Below, one piece after another: positions 57,031 through 64,000 of a stretch of DNA of 64,000 bases. This stretch comes from Pseudomonadota bacterium (GTDB lineage Bacteria > Pseudomonadota > Alphaproteobacteria > Rhizobiales > Devosiaceae), in assembly GCA_023388175.1 (NCBI GenBank), contig JAEWGT010000007.1, positions 73,728-137,727 on the forward strand, given 5' to 3'. A program made the translations under genes and the position numbers. The notes below the pieces were generated by a model. That model was not told the DNA's origin, did not search any database, and saw only the letters and a program-made list of their open reading frames with translations. The number at the start of each line of letters is the position of its first letter. Positions within the stretch are counted from its first letter, which is position 1.

Positions 57031-57918
57031 ATGAGTACCGAGAGCAAAACCTATTTCATTGCCGGAAACAGCCATTCCGCCCCGCCTCTCGCGCCCGGCC
57101 TCTATGTCGTGGCCACGCCGATCGGCAATCTGCGCGACATCACCATCCGGGGGCTCGAAACCCTTGCTGCTGCAGATCTCATTCTCTGCGAAGACACCAG
57201 AACCTCCGCGCGCCTGCTCGACCATTATGGTATATCGGGAAAAAAGCAGGCATTTCATGAGCATAACGAGCGCGGCAAGGCTGATGACATCGCTGCCCGC
57301 ATTGCGTCGGGCGCGGCGATTGCGCTGATTTCCGACGCGGGAACACCGCTCCTCTCCGATCCCGGCTTCCCATTGATCCGGGCGCTGGCGGAACAAAACC
57401 TGCCGGTTTTCCCTATTCCCGGCGCCTCCGCCCTGCTCTCGGCGCTGGTGGTCGCGGGCCTGCCCACCGATGCCTTCGCCTTTCACGGCTTTTTGCCATC
57501 CAAGGCCGGCGCGCGGCTTAACGCCTTGAAAAAGCACCTCGATTCACGTGAAACACTGGTCTTCTACGAAAGCCCGCGCCGTCTCGGCGGCACGCTTGCC
57601 GCCATGTCGGAGGTTCTGGGTGATCGGCAAGCCGTAGTGGCGCTGGAATTGACCAAGCGCTTCGAGCGCACCCATCGCGGCACGCTCGCCGATCTCGCTA
57701 CCGAATTTGCCGACAGCGACACAAAGGGAGAAGCCGTTATCGTTGTTGCCGGGGCCGCCGAGGCCAGCGTCCCATCCGCCGAGGATTGGCAGGCGGCTTT
57801 GGCCGAAACCATGCAAGATCAACCCCTGCGCGCAGCAGTCGATCACGTCGCCGTTCGCTTCGGCCTCAAGCGCAAGGACGTGTATGATGCCGCGCTCGCC
57901 CTCAAAGCCGCCGGCTGA
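57031..57918 (+). CDS. rsmI: 16S rRNA (cytidine-2'-O) methyltransferase RsmI
   Basis: RsmI methylates the 2'-OH of C1402 in 16S rRNA. The 295-residue tetrapyrrole-methylase-fold protein has LYVVATPIGNLRDITIRGLE, ADLILCEDTRTSARLLDHYG, ALISDAGTPLLSDPGFPLI, PIPGASALLSALVVAGLPTDAF and VFYESPRRL. The start at ATG 57031 is preferred over TTG at 57025. yraN overlaps its 3' end by 32 bases. A parS-like site lies within it at 57540. Confidence 0.95.
   Translation: MSTESKTYFIAGNSHSAPPLAPGLYVVATPIGNLRDITIRGLETLAAADLILCEDTRTSARLLDHYGISGKKQAFHEHNERGKADDIAARIASGAAIALISDAGTPLLSDPGFPLIRALAEQNLPVFPIPGASALLSALVVAGLPTDAFAFHGFLPSKAGARLNALKKHLDSRETLVFYESPRRLGGTLAAMSEVLGDRQAVVALELTKRFERTHRGTLADLATEFADSDTKGEAVIVVAGAAEASVPSAEDWQAALAETMQDQPLRAAVDHVAVRFGLKRKDVYDAALALKAAG
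57540..57555 (-). promoter_or_regulatory. parS-like site (in rsmI)
   Basis: CGATTCACGTGAAACA matches 14 of 16 positions of the ParB consensus. It is the most distant site, about 37 kb from the candidate origin. Confidence 0.5.
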
Positions 57919-58273
57919 ACGCCGCCTGTTGGCGGAAAAGCAAGGCCATCGCGGAGAGCTTTTAGCCGCCTTGCTTCTACAGGCAAAATTCTACCGCCTG
58001 CGCGAAAGGCGGTTCAAAACGCCGGTCGGCGAGATTGACCTCGTCGCGGAAAAATCCGGCGCGATCATCTTCATCGAGGTCAAGACGCGGGGCAGGAACG
58101 CTGATGAGGCCATGGCTCTGGGCGCGGTCAATCGCTCCCGCATCACCCGCGCCGCGCAATATTGGCTTGCCCGCCACCCTGGCGAAAGCGGAAAGGACAT
58201 CCGCTTCGACGTGATTTTCCTTGCACAAGGGCGCTGGCCGCGCCATCTCATCAACGCCTTTCCCGCTTTCTGA
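57887..58273 (+). CDS. yraN: YraN family (UPF0102) endonuclease-fold protein
   Basis: This 128-residue protein has a restriction-endonuclease-like fold. The signature AEKQGHRGELLAALLLQAKFYRL, then PVGEIDLVAEKSGAIIFIEVKTRG carries the Glu, Asp and ExK catalytic pattern. The biochemical role is unknown. ATGs at 57884 and 57887 both follow AAGGA at 57874-57878; 57887 has the better spacing. The gene overlaps rsmI, as in most proteobacteria, and precedes gshB by eight bases. Confidence 0.9.
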   Translation: MPRSPSKPPAERRLLAEKQGHRGELLAALLLQAKFYRLRERRFKTPVGEIDLVAEKSGAIIFIEVKTRGRNADEAMALGAVNRSRITRAAQYWLARHPGESGKDIRFDVIFLAQGRWPRHLINAFPAF

Positions 58274-58281
58274 GTGATCCC

Positions 58282-59226
58282 ATGAGCCTCAAAGTCGCCG
58301 TCCAGATGGACCATGTCGCCACGATCAACCCGCTGGGCGATTCGACCTTCGCCATGATGCTCGAAGCCCAGGCGCGCGGGCATGAACTGCTTCACTACAC
58401 GCCCGATACCCTGTCGCTGAATGGCAATGTCGTCTCGGCGCTCGCTCAGCCGATCACGGTGAAAGATGCCGAAAAGGGCAGCCATTTCACTCTTGGCGAA
58501 GCCAGCCGCGTGGACCTCTCGACCCAGGATGTCGTCCTGATGCGTCAGGACCCGCCATTCGACATGAACTACATCACGCTGACCCACCTGCTCGAGCGCA
58601 TCCATCCCAAAACGCTGGTGGTCAATCCGCCAGCTGCCGTGCGCAATGCGCCGGAAAAGATTCTCGTCACCGAATTTCCCGAGCTGATGCCGCCGACCCT
58701 GGTGACGCGCGACCGCGCCGAAATCCATGCCTTCCGCAAGCAGCATGGCAATATCATCGTCAAGCCGCTCTACGGCAATGGTGGGGCGGGCGTCTTCTTC
58801 ATCCAGGAAGGTGACCATAACCTCGCCAGCCTGCTCGAATTGTTCGAGGCCAATTACCGCGAACCCTTCATGGTGCAGCGCTATCTTCCTGACGTGCGCA
58901 AGGGCGACAAGCGCATCATCATCATCGACGGCGAGCCGGTCATGGGCCTCAACCGCATTCCCGCCGATGGCGAGGCGCGCTCCAACATGCATGTCGGCGG
59001 ACGCCCCGAGCTTTCCCCGCTGACCGCGCGCGAAAAGGAAATCTGCGCCGCCATTGGCCCGGCGCTCAAAGAACGCGACATGATCTTTGTCGGTATCGAC
59101 GTCATCGGCGGCTATCTCACCGAGATCAACGTCACCTCGCCCACTGGCATCCGCGAGATCAAACGCTTCGGCGGTCCCGATATTGCGGTCCTGATCTGGG
59201 ATGCCATCGAAAAGCGCCGCGCCTGA
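58282..59226 (+). CDS. gshB: Glutathione synthetase
   Basis: GshB joins gamma-glutamylcysteine and glycine. The 314-residue ATP-grasp enzyme begins LKVAVQMDHVATINPLGDST and has DVVLMRQDPPFDMNYI, IIVKPLYGNGGAGVFFI, QRYLPDVRKGDKRIIIIDGEP and FVGIDVIGGYLTEINVTSPTG-type motifs. The ATG at 58282 gives the normal length; the frame extends upstream within yraN without family support. It is the last gene of rsmI-yraN-gshB. Confidence 0.95.
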   Translation: MSLKVAVQMDHVATINPLGDSTFAMMLEAQARGHELLHYTPDTLSLNGNVVSALAQPITVKDAEKGSHFTLGEASRVDLSTQDVVLMRQDPPFDMNYITLTHLLERIHPKTLVVNPPAAVRNAPEKILVTEFPELMPPTLVTRDRAEIHAFRKQHGNIIVKPLYGNGGAGVFFIQEGDHNLASLLELFEANYREPFMVQRYLPDVRKGDKRIIIIDGEPVMGLNRIPADGEARSNMHVGGRPELSPLTAREKEICAAIGPALKERDMIFVGIDVIGGYLTEINVTSPTGIREIKRFGGPDIAVLIWDAIEKRRA

Positions 59227-59284
59227 CGGGGTTGGCGCAGAGCAACAAATGCCCTAGTCCTTGGCTTTGGGCCGGGGCAAAATC

Positions 59285-59908
59285 ATGAACACATTCCTTG
59301 TCGCATTCGCCACTTTGTTCGCGACTGTCGGCGTAGCCGATATCGCCTTCATCTTTGCGGCTTTGACCAAGGATAATACGCCTGCCCAGCGGCGGCTGTT
59401 CGCCACGCGCGGCGTGCTGGTGGCACTCGCCATCCTGCTGTTCTTCGCCGTTCTGGGCAATGCCATCCTCGATGTCTTCGGCATCACCATTCCGGCCCTG
59501 CGCACGGCGGGCGGCATTCTGCTGCTGCTGATCGCCATCGACATGGTTTTCGCGCGCCATTCGGGTGGCACCGGCACCACGGACGAGGAAGAGATCGAGG
59601 CGCGTCAGAGCCACGATATTTCCGTCTTTCCGCTGGCCATGCCGCTCATGGCGGGTCCGGGCGCCATCAGTGCCGTCATCCTGCTCACCACCGGCGCGAC
59701 GTCCGATCTCGAATTCTGGCTGGTCCTCGCCGCCATCGTCGTAATCCTCGCCTTGTGCTGGCTGACACTGCTGATTGCCATTCCCATCCAGCGCCTGCTC
59801 GGCCTGACGGGCCTGTCGGTGGTGTCGCGCGTGGTGGGGATTTTGCTGGCCGCTCTGGCGGTGCAATTCGTCTTTGATGGCATCAAGACCAGCGGACTGC
59901 TGGGTTAA
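59285..59908 (+). CDS. MarC family integral membrane protein
   Basis: This 207-residue protein has six predicted helices; FVAL-type family blocks include VGVADIAFIFAALTKDN, the GITIPALRTAGGILLLLIAIDM segment and LAMPLMAGPGAISAVILL, the strongest MarC signature. MarC was once linked to multiple antibiotic resistance, but that was not confirmed; its function is unknown. The ATG at 59285 follows a GGGGC-containing leader. Confidence 0.9.
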   Translation: MNTFLVAFATLFATVGVADIAFIFAALTKDNTPAQRRLFATRGVLVALAILLFFAVLGNAILDVFGITIPALRTAGGILLLLIAIDMVFARHSGGTGTTDEEEIEARQSHDISVFPLAMPLMAGPGAISAVILLTTGATSDLEFWLVLAAIVVILALCWLTLLIAIPIQRLLGLTGLSVVSRVVGILLAALAVQFVFDGIKTSGLLG

Positions 59909-59943
59909 GCGCGTTGAGCAGGGACTTCATCGATTTTTAAGCA

Positions 59944-59959
59944 TTAAGTAAGTCTTAAC
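59944..59959. promoter_or_regulatory. CtrA full box before the small exported peptide gene
   Basis: TTAA-GTAAGTC-TTAAC is a perfect match to TTAA-N7-TTAAC. It lies 66 bases before the ATG at 60025 and 36 bases after marC, a position suited to activation of the small gene. Confidence 0.65.
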
Positions 59960-60024
59960 GCTGTGATTGACCCTGTCGGTCGGCGGAGGCACCCCAAGGA
60001 ACCGTCCCTTGGTGGAGAGCCCCA

Positions 60025-60147
60025 ATGCGCCTCACCGCTGCTCTACTGCTGCTGATCTTTGCCATGCTGTCGGCCAGCGTTTCCGGCGTCAGCGGCGCAC
60101 GCTCCGAAATGGCGACACCCGTTTCTGCCTTGCCCGCGAGCGACTAA
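60025..60147 (+). CDS. Small exported peptide, 40 residues
   Basis: A short ORF reads MRLTAALLLLIFAMLSASVS followed by GVSGARSEMATPVSALPASD: a clear signal peptide (positive start, hydrophobic core, cleavage plausible after VSG or SGA) and a mature part of about 20 residues. The ATG follows GGTGGAGAG, and a hairpin (CCAAGG with CCTTGG, about 59994-60012) precedes it. Its stop overlaps the SGNH gene stop by four bases. A perfect CtrA box lies upstream. I recognise no family; it is too short to judge by similarity. Confidence 0.55.
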   Translation: MRLTAALLLLIFAMLSASVSGVSGARSEMATPVSALPASD

Positions 60148-61307
60148 AGCGCGGGCTCGTCCGCTTCGGCCTGCCTGTCGATACCGACGCCAAAGGCATC
60201 GAGCCGGCCTTTGGGTGCGTCCATGAGCTGGCCCAGACTGAACCCGGCACCGGCGTCTCCCGCGCCTGTGGTGACCAGCAGGTCGGCTGCTCTTTGTGGC
60301 GCCCGGCTGAGCGGCATGACCGCCCCTGCAACTTCCAGAAGGCGGATCTGCCCCAGACCCTGATAGGGCGGACGCAGCATATTGGCCGCATCCGTGCCGG
60401 ACAGGGGATCGGCGATGGCGATGCTCACGCCGCCGCCGCGATAGAAGCTGCGAATGGACTGGCTGATATAGAAAGCCAGTTTGTCCGAGCCGGCATTGGA
60501 AAAGTGAATGCCGTCATCCTTGCGCATGAGCCCGTTCTGCCCGTTGACATCCGGCCCATAGGAAGAATAGCGACCGTCTTCTCCAAGAAACCGGTCATAA
60601 ATGTCGAGAAATTCGGCGCCGCCCGAAAAGGCTGCCATGCGATGGAGCGCGCTGATCTGGCTGATGGCGCCGGAATATTCCGTCCGTGACATCGGCGGCA
60701 GGCCCAACCAGATTGCCGGCTTCCGCGCGGCGCGCAATTGGCCGAGAAAGGCATTGAGCCGGGCCTGATAAGCGGTAACCCAGCCATCGCTCAGGGCCGG
60801 AAAGGTCTGGCCGTCGGCGCGGATTTCCTGCCGGTCATTGATGCCGATGATCACGACGGCGATGTCGAAACTGTCTTCCGCTATTTGTTGGGCCAGCGCC
60901 CCGTTCCAGTCGAAATAATCGTCACGAACAAAGCCGGACGAACTCACCCCCTGCCCGATCACCACGAGGTTGGGGTCTTCGGCATAAAAGCGTTCCAGCG
61001 CGCGCGACAGGTCGATGGCCAGCGAATCCCCGAACACGGCAAGCCTTGTGGCATCGGGCGCCTTGTCGATTGCCGGCCTGGGTGGGGGCAGGGCTGCGCT
61101 TGGTGCGCTTTGGCGCGGCTGGGTCTGCTGTACGGGCGCAGGCGGCGGCGAATCGTCCCCAAACAGCAGGTCGAATAGCGTCCGGCGTCTCGGCTCGGCC
61201 TGCTGGGCCACCAGCACCCGGTCGCCGGCCAGGGCCTGCGCCAGCACCGGGGCGGCCTCGACAAGGCCGAGAGTGGCAATCAGCAGAAAGATAATGAGCC
61301 GCTTCAT
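60144..61307 (-). CDS. DUF459 SGNH-hydrolase-type exported protein
   Basis: This 387-residue protein has a signal peptide (MKRLIIFLLIATLGLVEAAP), a Pro/Gln-rich linker (52-80) and an SGNH domain: block I LAVFGDSLAIDLSRAL with Ser95, block III VIIGINDRQEI with Asn, and block V KDDGIHFSNAGSDKLA with the Asp-His pair. DUF459 proteins are common in Rhizobiales and are suspected cell-envelope esterases. It lies 70 bases downstream of the transglycosylase gene on the same strand. Confidence 0.88.
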   Translation of the reverse strand: MKRLIIFLLIATLGLVEAAPVLAQALAGDRVLVAQQAEPRRRTLFDLLFGDDSPPPAPVQQTQPRQSAPSAALPPPRPAIDKAPDATRLAVFGDSLAIDLSRALERFYAEDPNLVVIGQGVSSSGFVRDDYFDWNGALAQQIAEDSFDIAVVIIGINDRQEIRADGQTFPALSDGWVTAYQARLNAFLGQLRAARKPAIWLGLPPMSRTEYSGAISQISALHRMAAFSGGAEFLDIYDRFLGEDGRYSSYGPDVNGQNGLMRKDDGIHFSNAGSDKLAFYISQSIRSFYRGGGVSIAIADPLSGTDAANMLRPPYQGLGQIRLLEVAGAVMPLSRAPQRAADLLVTTGAGDAGAGFSLGQLMDAPKGRLDAFGVGIDRQAEADEPAL

Positions 61308-61377
61308 CGACCTGTCCAGAATTCTTCCAGCCTTTTAGCATCCCGCCCCGATCAAGGCCACGCTGCTCCCGCTGGCG

Positions 61378-62577
61378 TTACCGCGTGGCACCGACAAGGG
61401 CATCATGGGCGGCGCGTGTCACGAAGCCGTCGGCCAGTTCGCCGCGCCTGGCCTGAAATTGCGCATAGGCTGCTTGAGTAATCGGGCCAATCCGCCCATC
61501 GATTGCGCCGTCATAAAGGCCCAGGATCTTGAGATTCTGCTGGATGGCCTGTCTCTGGGCGAGGTTGGGGAAGACCGTATTGCGCGGCCATGGCGTCGCA
61601 AAAGCGCCACCGCCCTTCAGGCGGTCGGTCAGGTGGGCCACAGCCAGCGCGTAGCTGTCGGAAAAATTGTAGCCCTTGAGCACGAGGTAATTGCCGGTCA
61701 TCAGGAATTTCGGGCCATTCTGCCCGGCAGGCACATAGAGAAAGACCGGCACGCTGGCATCGGCGAAGATCCGGCCGGAAACCCGGGTCACCCCGCGCGC
61801 GACAAAAAAGCTGATCGGACGCAATTGCTCGCGTGTGGCGAGCAGATAATCGAACTGCTCGGGAACATCGACCTCGAAGCCCCAATCCAGGCCCGGCTGA
61901 TAGCCCAGATGACGCAGGAAAACGGCGCTGGTCGCCAGCGCGTCGGCAAGTGAATTATGCAGGTCGACCCGCCCGTCGCCGTCGCCGTCCGTGGCATGGG
62001 CCAGTACATTGGATGGATTGACCTGCAAATGCCCGATCGCCCCGGCCCATGATCCTTTCGGCTCGACGCCACCGCCCGCTTCGGTCAGGCGCAGTGCGGC
62101 AATCAGGTCGGCCTTGTCCTCGACAAAGCGGCTGCGCTGCTGCCAGACCAGCGTGGCCAGCGGCCGGATAATGGGCGCGATCATCCGCTCATTGCCCAAC
62201 ACGCCGCCATAGTCGGTTTCCATGCCCCATATCGCGCCAAGCAGATAGGGATCGACGCCATGGCGCTGCCCGATGGTGGCGAACAGATTGTTATTCCGGC
62301 CCAAGGCAGCCCTGCCGCGCTCAATGCGGCTATTGGTGACGCGGGCGTCGAGATACTCCCAGATCGGCGTCGTGAATTCGGGCTGGGTTTCCACCAGATC
62401 CGGCACGCGTGGATCGGGCGTCAGTCCGGCCGTCAACCTGTCATAGGCGTCGGCGCTGACGCTCCCGGCCAGCGCCTCGCTGCGAAACTGCACCAGAAAA
62501 TCGGCAAAGCTCATATTTGGCTGGGCAGCGACGGGCCCGCACAGCAGACCCAGCCAGAAAAGGACTGCCCAGCGCAT
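61378..62577 (-). CDS. MltB-type lytic murein transglycosylase
   Basis: This 399-residue periplasmic enzyme cleaves peptidoglycan glycan strands. It has a signal peptide (ending PVAA near residue 18), an SLT_2 domain with the catalytic Glu120 in AIWGMETDYGG, and a C-terminal peptidoglycan-binding domain (LKILGLYDGAIDGRIGPITQAAYAQFQ, given here as LGLYDGAIDGRIGP). The usual GQTQFMPS motif reads GHLQVNPSN, a departure in the substrate groove. It starts ten bases after galE. Confidence 0.91.
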   Translation of the reverse strand: MRWAVLFWLGLLCGPVAAQPNMSFADFLVQFRSEALAGSVSADAYDRLTAGLTPDPRVPDLVETQPEFTTPIWEYLDARVTNSRIERGRAALGRNNNLFATIGQRHGVDPYLLGAIWGMETDYGGVLGNERMIAPIIRPLATLVWQQRSRFVEDKADLIAALRLTEAGGGVEPKGSWAGAIGHLQVNPSNVLAHATDGDGDGRVDLHNSLADALATSAVFLRHLGYQPGLDWGFEVDVPEQFDYLLATREQLRPISFFVARGVTRVSGRIFADASVPVFLYVPAGQNGPKFLMTGNYLVLKGYNFSDSYALAVAHLTDRLKGGGAFATPWPRNTVFPNLAQRQAIQQNLKILGLYDGAIDGRIGPITQAAYAQFQARRGELADGFVTRAAHDALVGATR

Positions 62578-62587
62578 CTTTCTGCCC

Positions 62588-63574
62588 TCAGCGATTTCGG
62601 GTCATCAGGTGTCGTTCCCAGGCATAGGCGGTTTCGACGATTTCGTTGAGATCGTCATGCTGTGGCGTCCAGCCCAGAAGCTGGCGCACCTTTTCGCCGG
62701 TGGCGGTGATCGAGGCCGGATCGCCGGCGCGGCGCGGCGCTTCGTCGGCGCGCAGATCGATACCGGAAACCTTGCGCACCGTATCGACCACTTCGCGTAC
62801 CGAATAGCCGCGGCCATAGGCGCAGTTCAGCGTCGTGCTGTTGCCGCCGCGGCGCAGATGCTTGAGCAGCAGGGCATGGGCGGCGATCAGGTCGGTGACA
62901 TGGATATAGTCACGGATGCAGGTGCCATCGGGGGTTTCGTAATCCGTGCCAAAGATATTCATCTTGTCGCGCTGGCCGAGCGCGGTCTGGCAGGCGACCT
63001 TGATGAGATGGGTGGCTTCCGGGCTGGATTGGCCGGAGCGTTTTCCGGGATCGGCGCCGGCGACGTTGAAATAGCGCAGCACGCCATAGGTCATCGGGTG
63101 CGCTGCGGCCACATCGGCCAGCATCCATTCCGTCATCAGCTTGGAGCGGCCATAAGGTGACATCGGATTGAGCGGCGTGTCCTCGACCACGGGGGCCAGC
63201 CCGGTCATGCCATAGACAGCAGCGGTGGAGGAAAAGATGAAATGCTTTACCCCGCCCTTGACCGCCGCCTCGATCAGATTGCGCGAAGTTGCCGTGTTGT
63301 TGGCGTAGTATTTGAGTGGATTGGCGACCGATTCGGGCACCACGATCGAACCGGCGAAATGCACGATCTCGCTGATCTTGTGCTTCTCGATCAGCCGCAG
63401 CACCAAATCGATATCGCCGGCATTTCCGGCCTCGAATTTGGCACGGCCGTCCACGGCCCAGTCAAAGCCGGTGATGAGGTTGTCCAGCACGACAACGTCT
63501 TCGCCGCTATCTGCCAGGTTGAGCACCATATGGCTGCCGATATAGCCGGCGCCACCGGTTACGAGGACCGTCAT
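62588..63574 (-). CDS. galE: UDP-glucose 4-epimerase
   Basis: GalE interconverts UDP-glucose and UDP-galactose for surface polysaccharide. The 328-residue SDR enzyme has the NAD motif VTGGAGYIGSHMVLNL (from residue 5), FSSTAAVYG and the catalytic YxxxK (Tyr141, Lys145 in SPYGRSKLMTE), LRYFNVAGADP and CIRDYIHVTDL. The ATG at 63574 has GGGAG upstream. It is divergent from galU and likely co-transcribed with the transglycosylase and SGNH genes. Confidence 0.95.
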   Translation of the reverse strand: MTVLVTGGAGYIGSHMVLNLADSGEDVVVLDNLITGFDWAVDGRAKFEAGNAGDIDLVLRLIEKHKISEIVHFAGSIVVPESVANPLKYYANNTATSRNLIEAAVKGGVKHFIFSSTAAVYGMTGLAPVVEDTPLNPMSPYGRSKLMTEWMLADVAAAHPMTYGVLRYFNVAGADPGKRSGQSSPEATHLIKVACQTALGQRDKMNIFGTDYETPDGTCIRDYIHVTDLIAAHALLLKHLRRGGNSTTLNCAYGRGYSVREVVDTVRKVSGIDLRADEAPRRAGDPASITATGEKVRQLLGWTPQHDDLNEIVETAYAWERHLMTRNR

Positions 63575-63675
63575 GCTTTTGAACTCCCGGTGAGAAATGC
63601 TAATTGCCACGCAACGATATGCGTCAGACGTTGATTTAGCTTTACGTCCGAACAGCGTCCATCAAGGAGAGAGTT

Positions 63676-64000
63676 TTGTCCAAGCGCGTACGCACAGCCG
63701 TATTTCCCGTTGCCGGTCTAGGGACCCGTTTTTTGCCGGCGACCAAGGCCATGCCCAAGGAAATGCTGACGGTGGTGGATCGCCCGCTGATCCAATATGC
63801 GGTGGATGAGGCGCGCGAAGCGGGGATCGAACATTTTGTCTTTGTGACCGGCCGCAACAAGGGTGTGATCGAAGATCACTTCGATCGCCAGTTCGAGCTT
63901 GAAACCACGCTGGAAACGCGCGGCAAGACCGCGGCGCTCAAGGAATTGCAGCGCGACCTGCCCTCGGCGGGCCGCACCAGCTTCACCCGCCAGCAGGAGC
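63676..64000 (+). CDS. galU: UTP-glucose-1-phosphate uridylyltransferase (5' part)
   Basis: GalU makes UDP-glucose, the substrate of GalE next door. Only the first 108 codons are in the window; the gene runs off the right edge. The nucleotidyltransferase motif AVFPVAGLGTRFLPATKAMP and the block KEMLTVVDRPLIQYAVDEA are diagnostic. The start is TTG at 63676 (MSKRVRTAVFP) with AAGGAGAGA at 63664-63672; there is no upstream ATG in frame. Confidence 0.95.
   Translation, partial: MSKRVRTAVFPVAGLGTRFLPATKAMPKEMLTVVDRPLIQYAVDEAREAGIEHFVFVTGRNKGVIEDHFDRQFELETTLETRGKTAALKELQRDLPSAGRTSFTRQQE

Noticed and set aside
1..64000. CRISPR arrays, tRNA or rRNA genes, prophage or classical IS elements
   Set aside because: No regularly spaced direct repeats, cloverleaf-like sequences, rRNA segments, integrases or transposases were recognised; the repeats present are dispersed palindromes.

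Overview
The window is GC-rich DNA from an alphaproteobacterium, most likely order Hyphomicrobiales (Rhizobiales) and possibly close to Devosiaceae; the family is an inference from gene content and order, not from any search. It is almost entirely core housekeeping genes with tight ATGA-type overlaps. I see no rRNA, tRNA, prophage, IS transposase or CRISPR array. The chromosome partition locus parAB and a strong candidate replication origin between hemE and maf place the window at the origin of the main chromosome.

Layout: 1-4.4 kb holds the leuC 3' end, a zincin, a DUF4893 protein and rimM-trmD-rplS. 4.7-7.9 kb holds DUF1508, xth, a cyclic-nucleotide-binding protein, a response regulator and yggS. 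8-18.6 kb holds leuS-holA(+) facing parB-parA-rsmG-mnmG-mnmE-rho(-). hemJ-hemE(-), the origin region 20269-20708 and maf-aroE-coaE-dnaQ(+) follow; genes next to the origin point away from it on both sides. 23.5-28.9 kb holds secB, fxsA, a Tim44-like gene, smr, an XRE regulator and hslV-GNAT-hslU. 29-33.8 kb is the his operon (hisB-H-A-[membrane protein]-F-E) plus coaA. 34-43.9 kb is mixed metabolism and repair (dapB, gpmA, AI-2E family, Ada-like, nth, TetR, PfkB kinase, pyrF and others). 43.9-52.5 kb carries the chaperone genes dnaJ, dnaK, grpE and hrcA with pabBC-pncA-GFA between them. 52.6-64 kb holds rph-rdgB-hemW, an LpoA-like lipoprotein, rsmI-yraN-gshB, marC, a 40-residue exported peptide, an SGNH hydrolase, a lytic transglycosylase, galE and the start of galU.

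Regulatory and repeat layer: eleven parS-like sites (core TTCACGTG) occur, seven of them between 8.9 and 18.8 kb and four dispersed. CtrA full boxes (TTAA-N7-TTAA) lie in the origin, before rph and before the 40-residue peptide gene. Two intergenic repeat families are visible. One is a 30-bp REP-like palindrome usually found as inverted pairs; the other is a mosaic family of CTTCTCCC/GGGAGAAG hairpins. The most unusual structure is a small GIY-YIG nuclease gene enclosed by two identical, inverted REP copies and sitting between dnaK and dnaJ; it looks like a compact mobile cassette.
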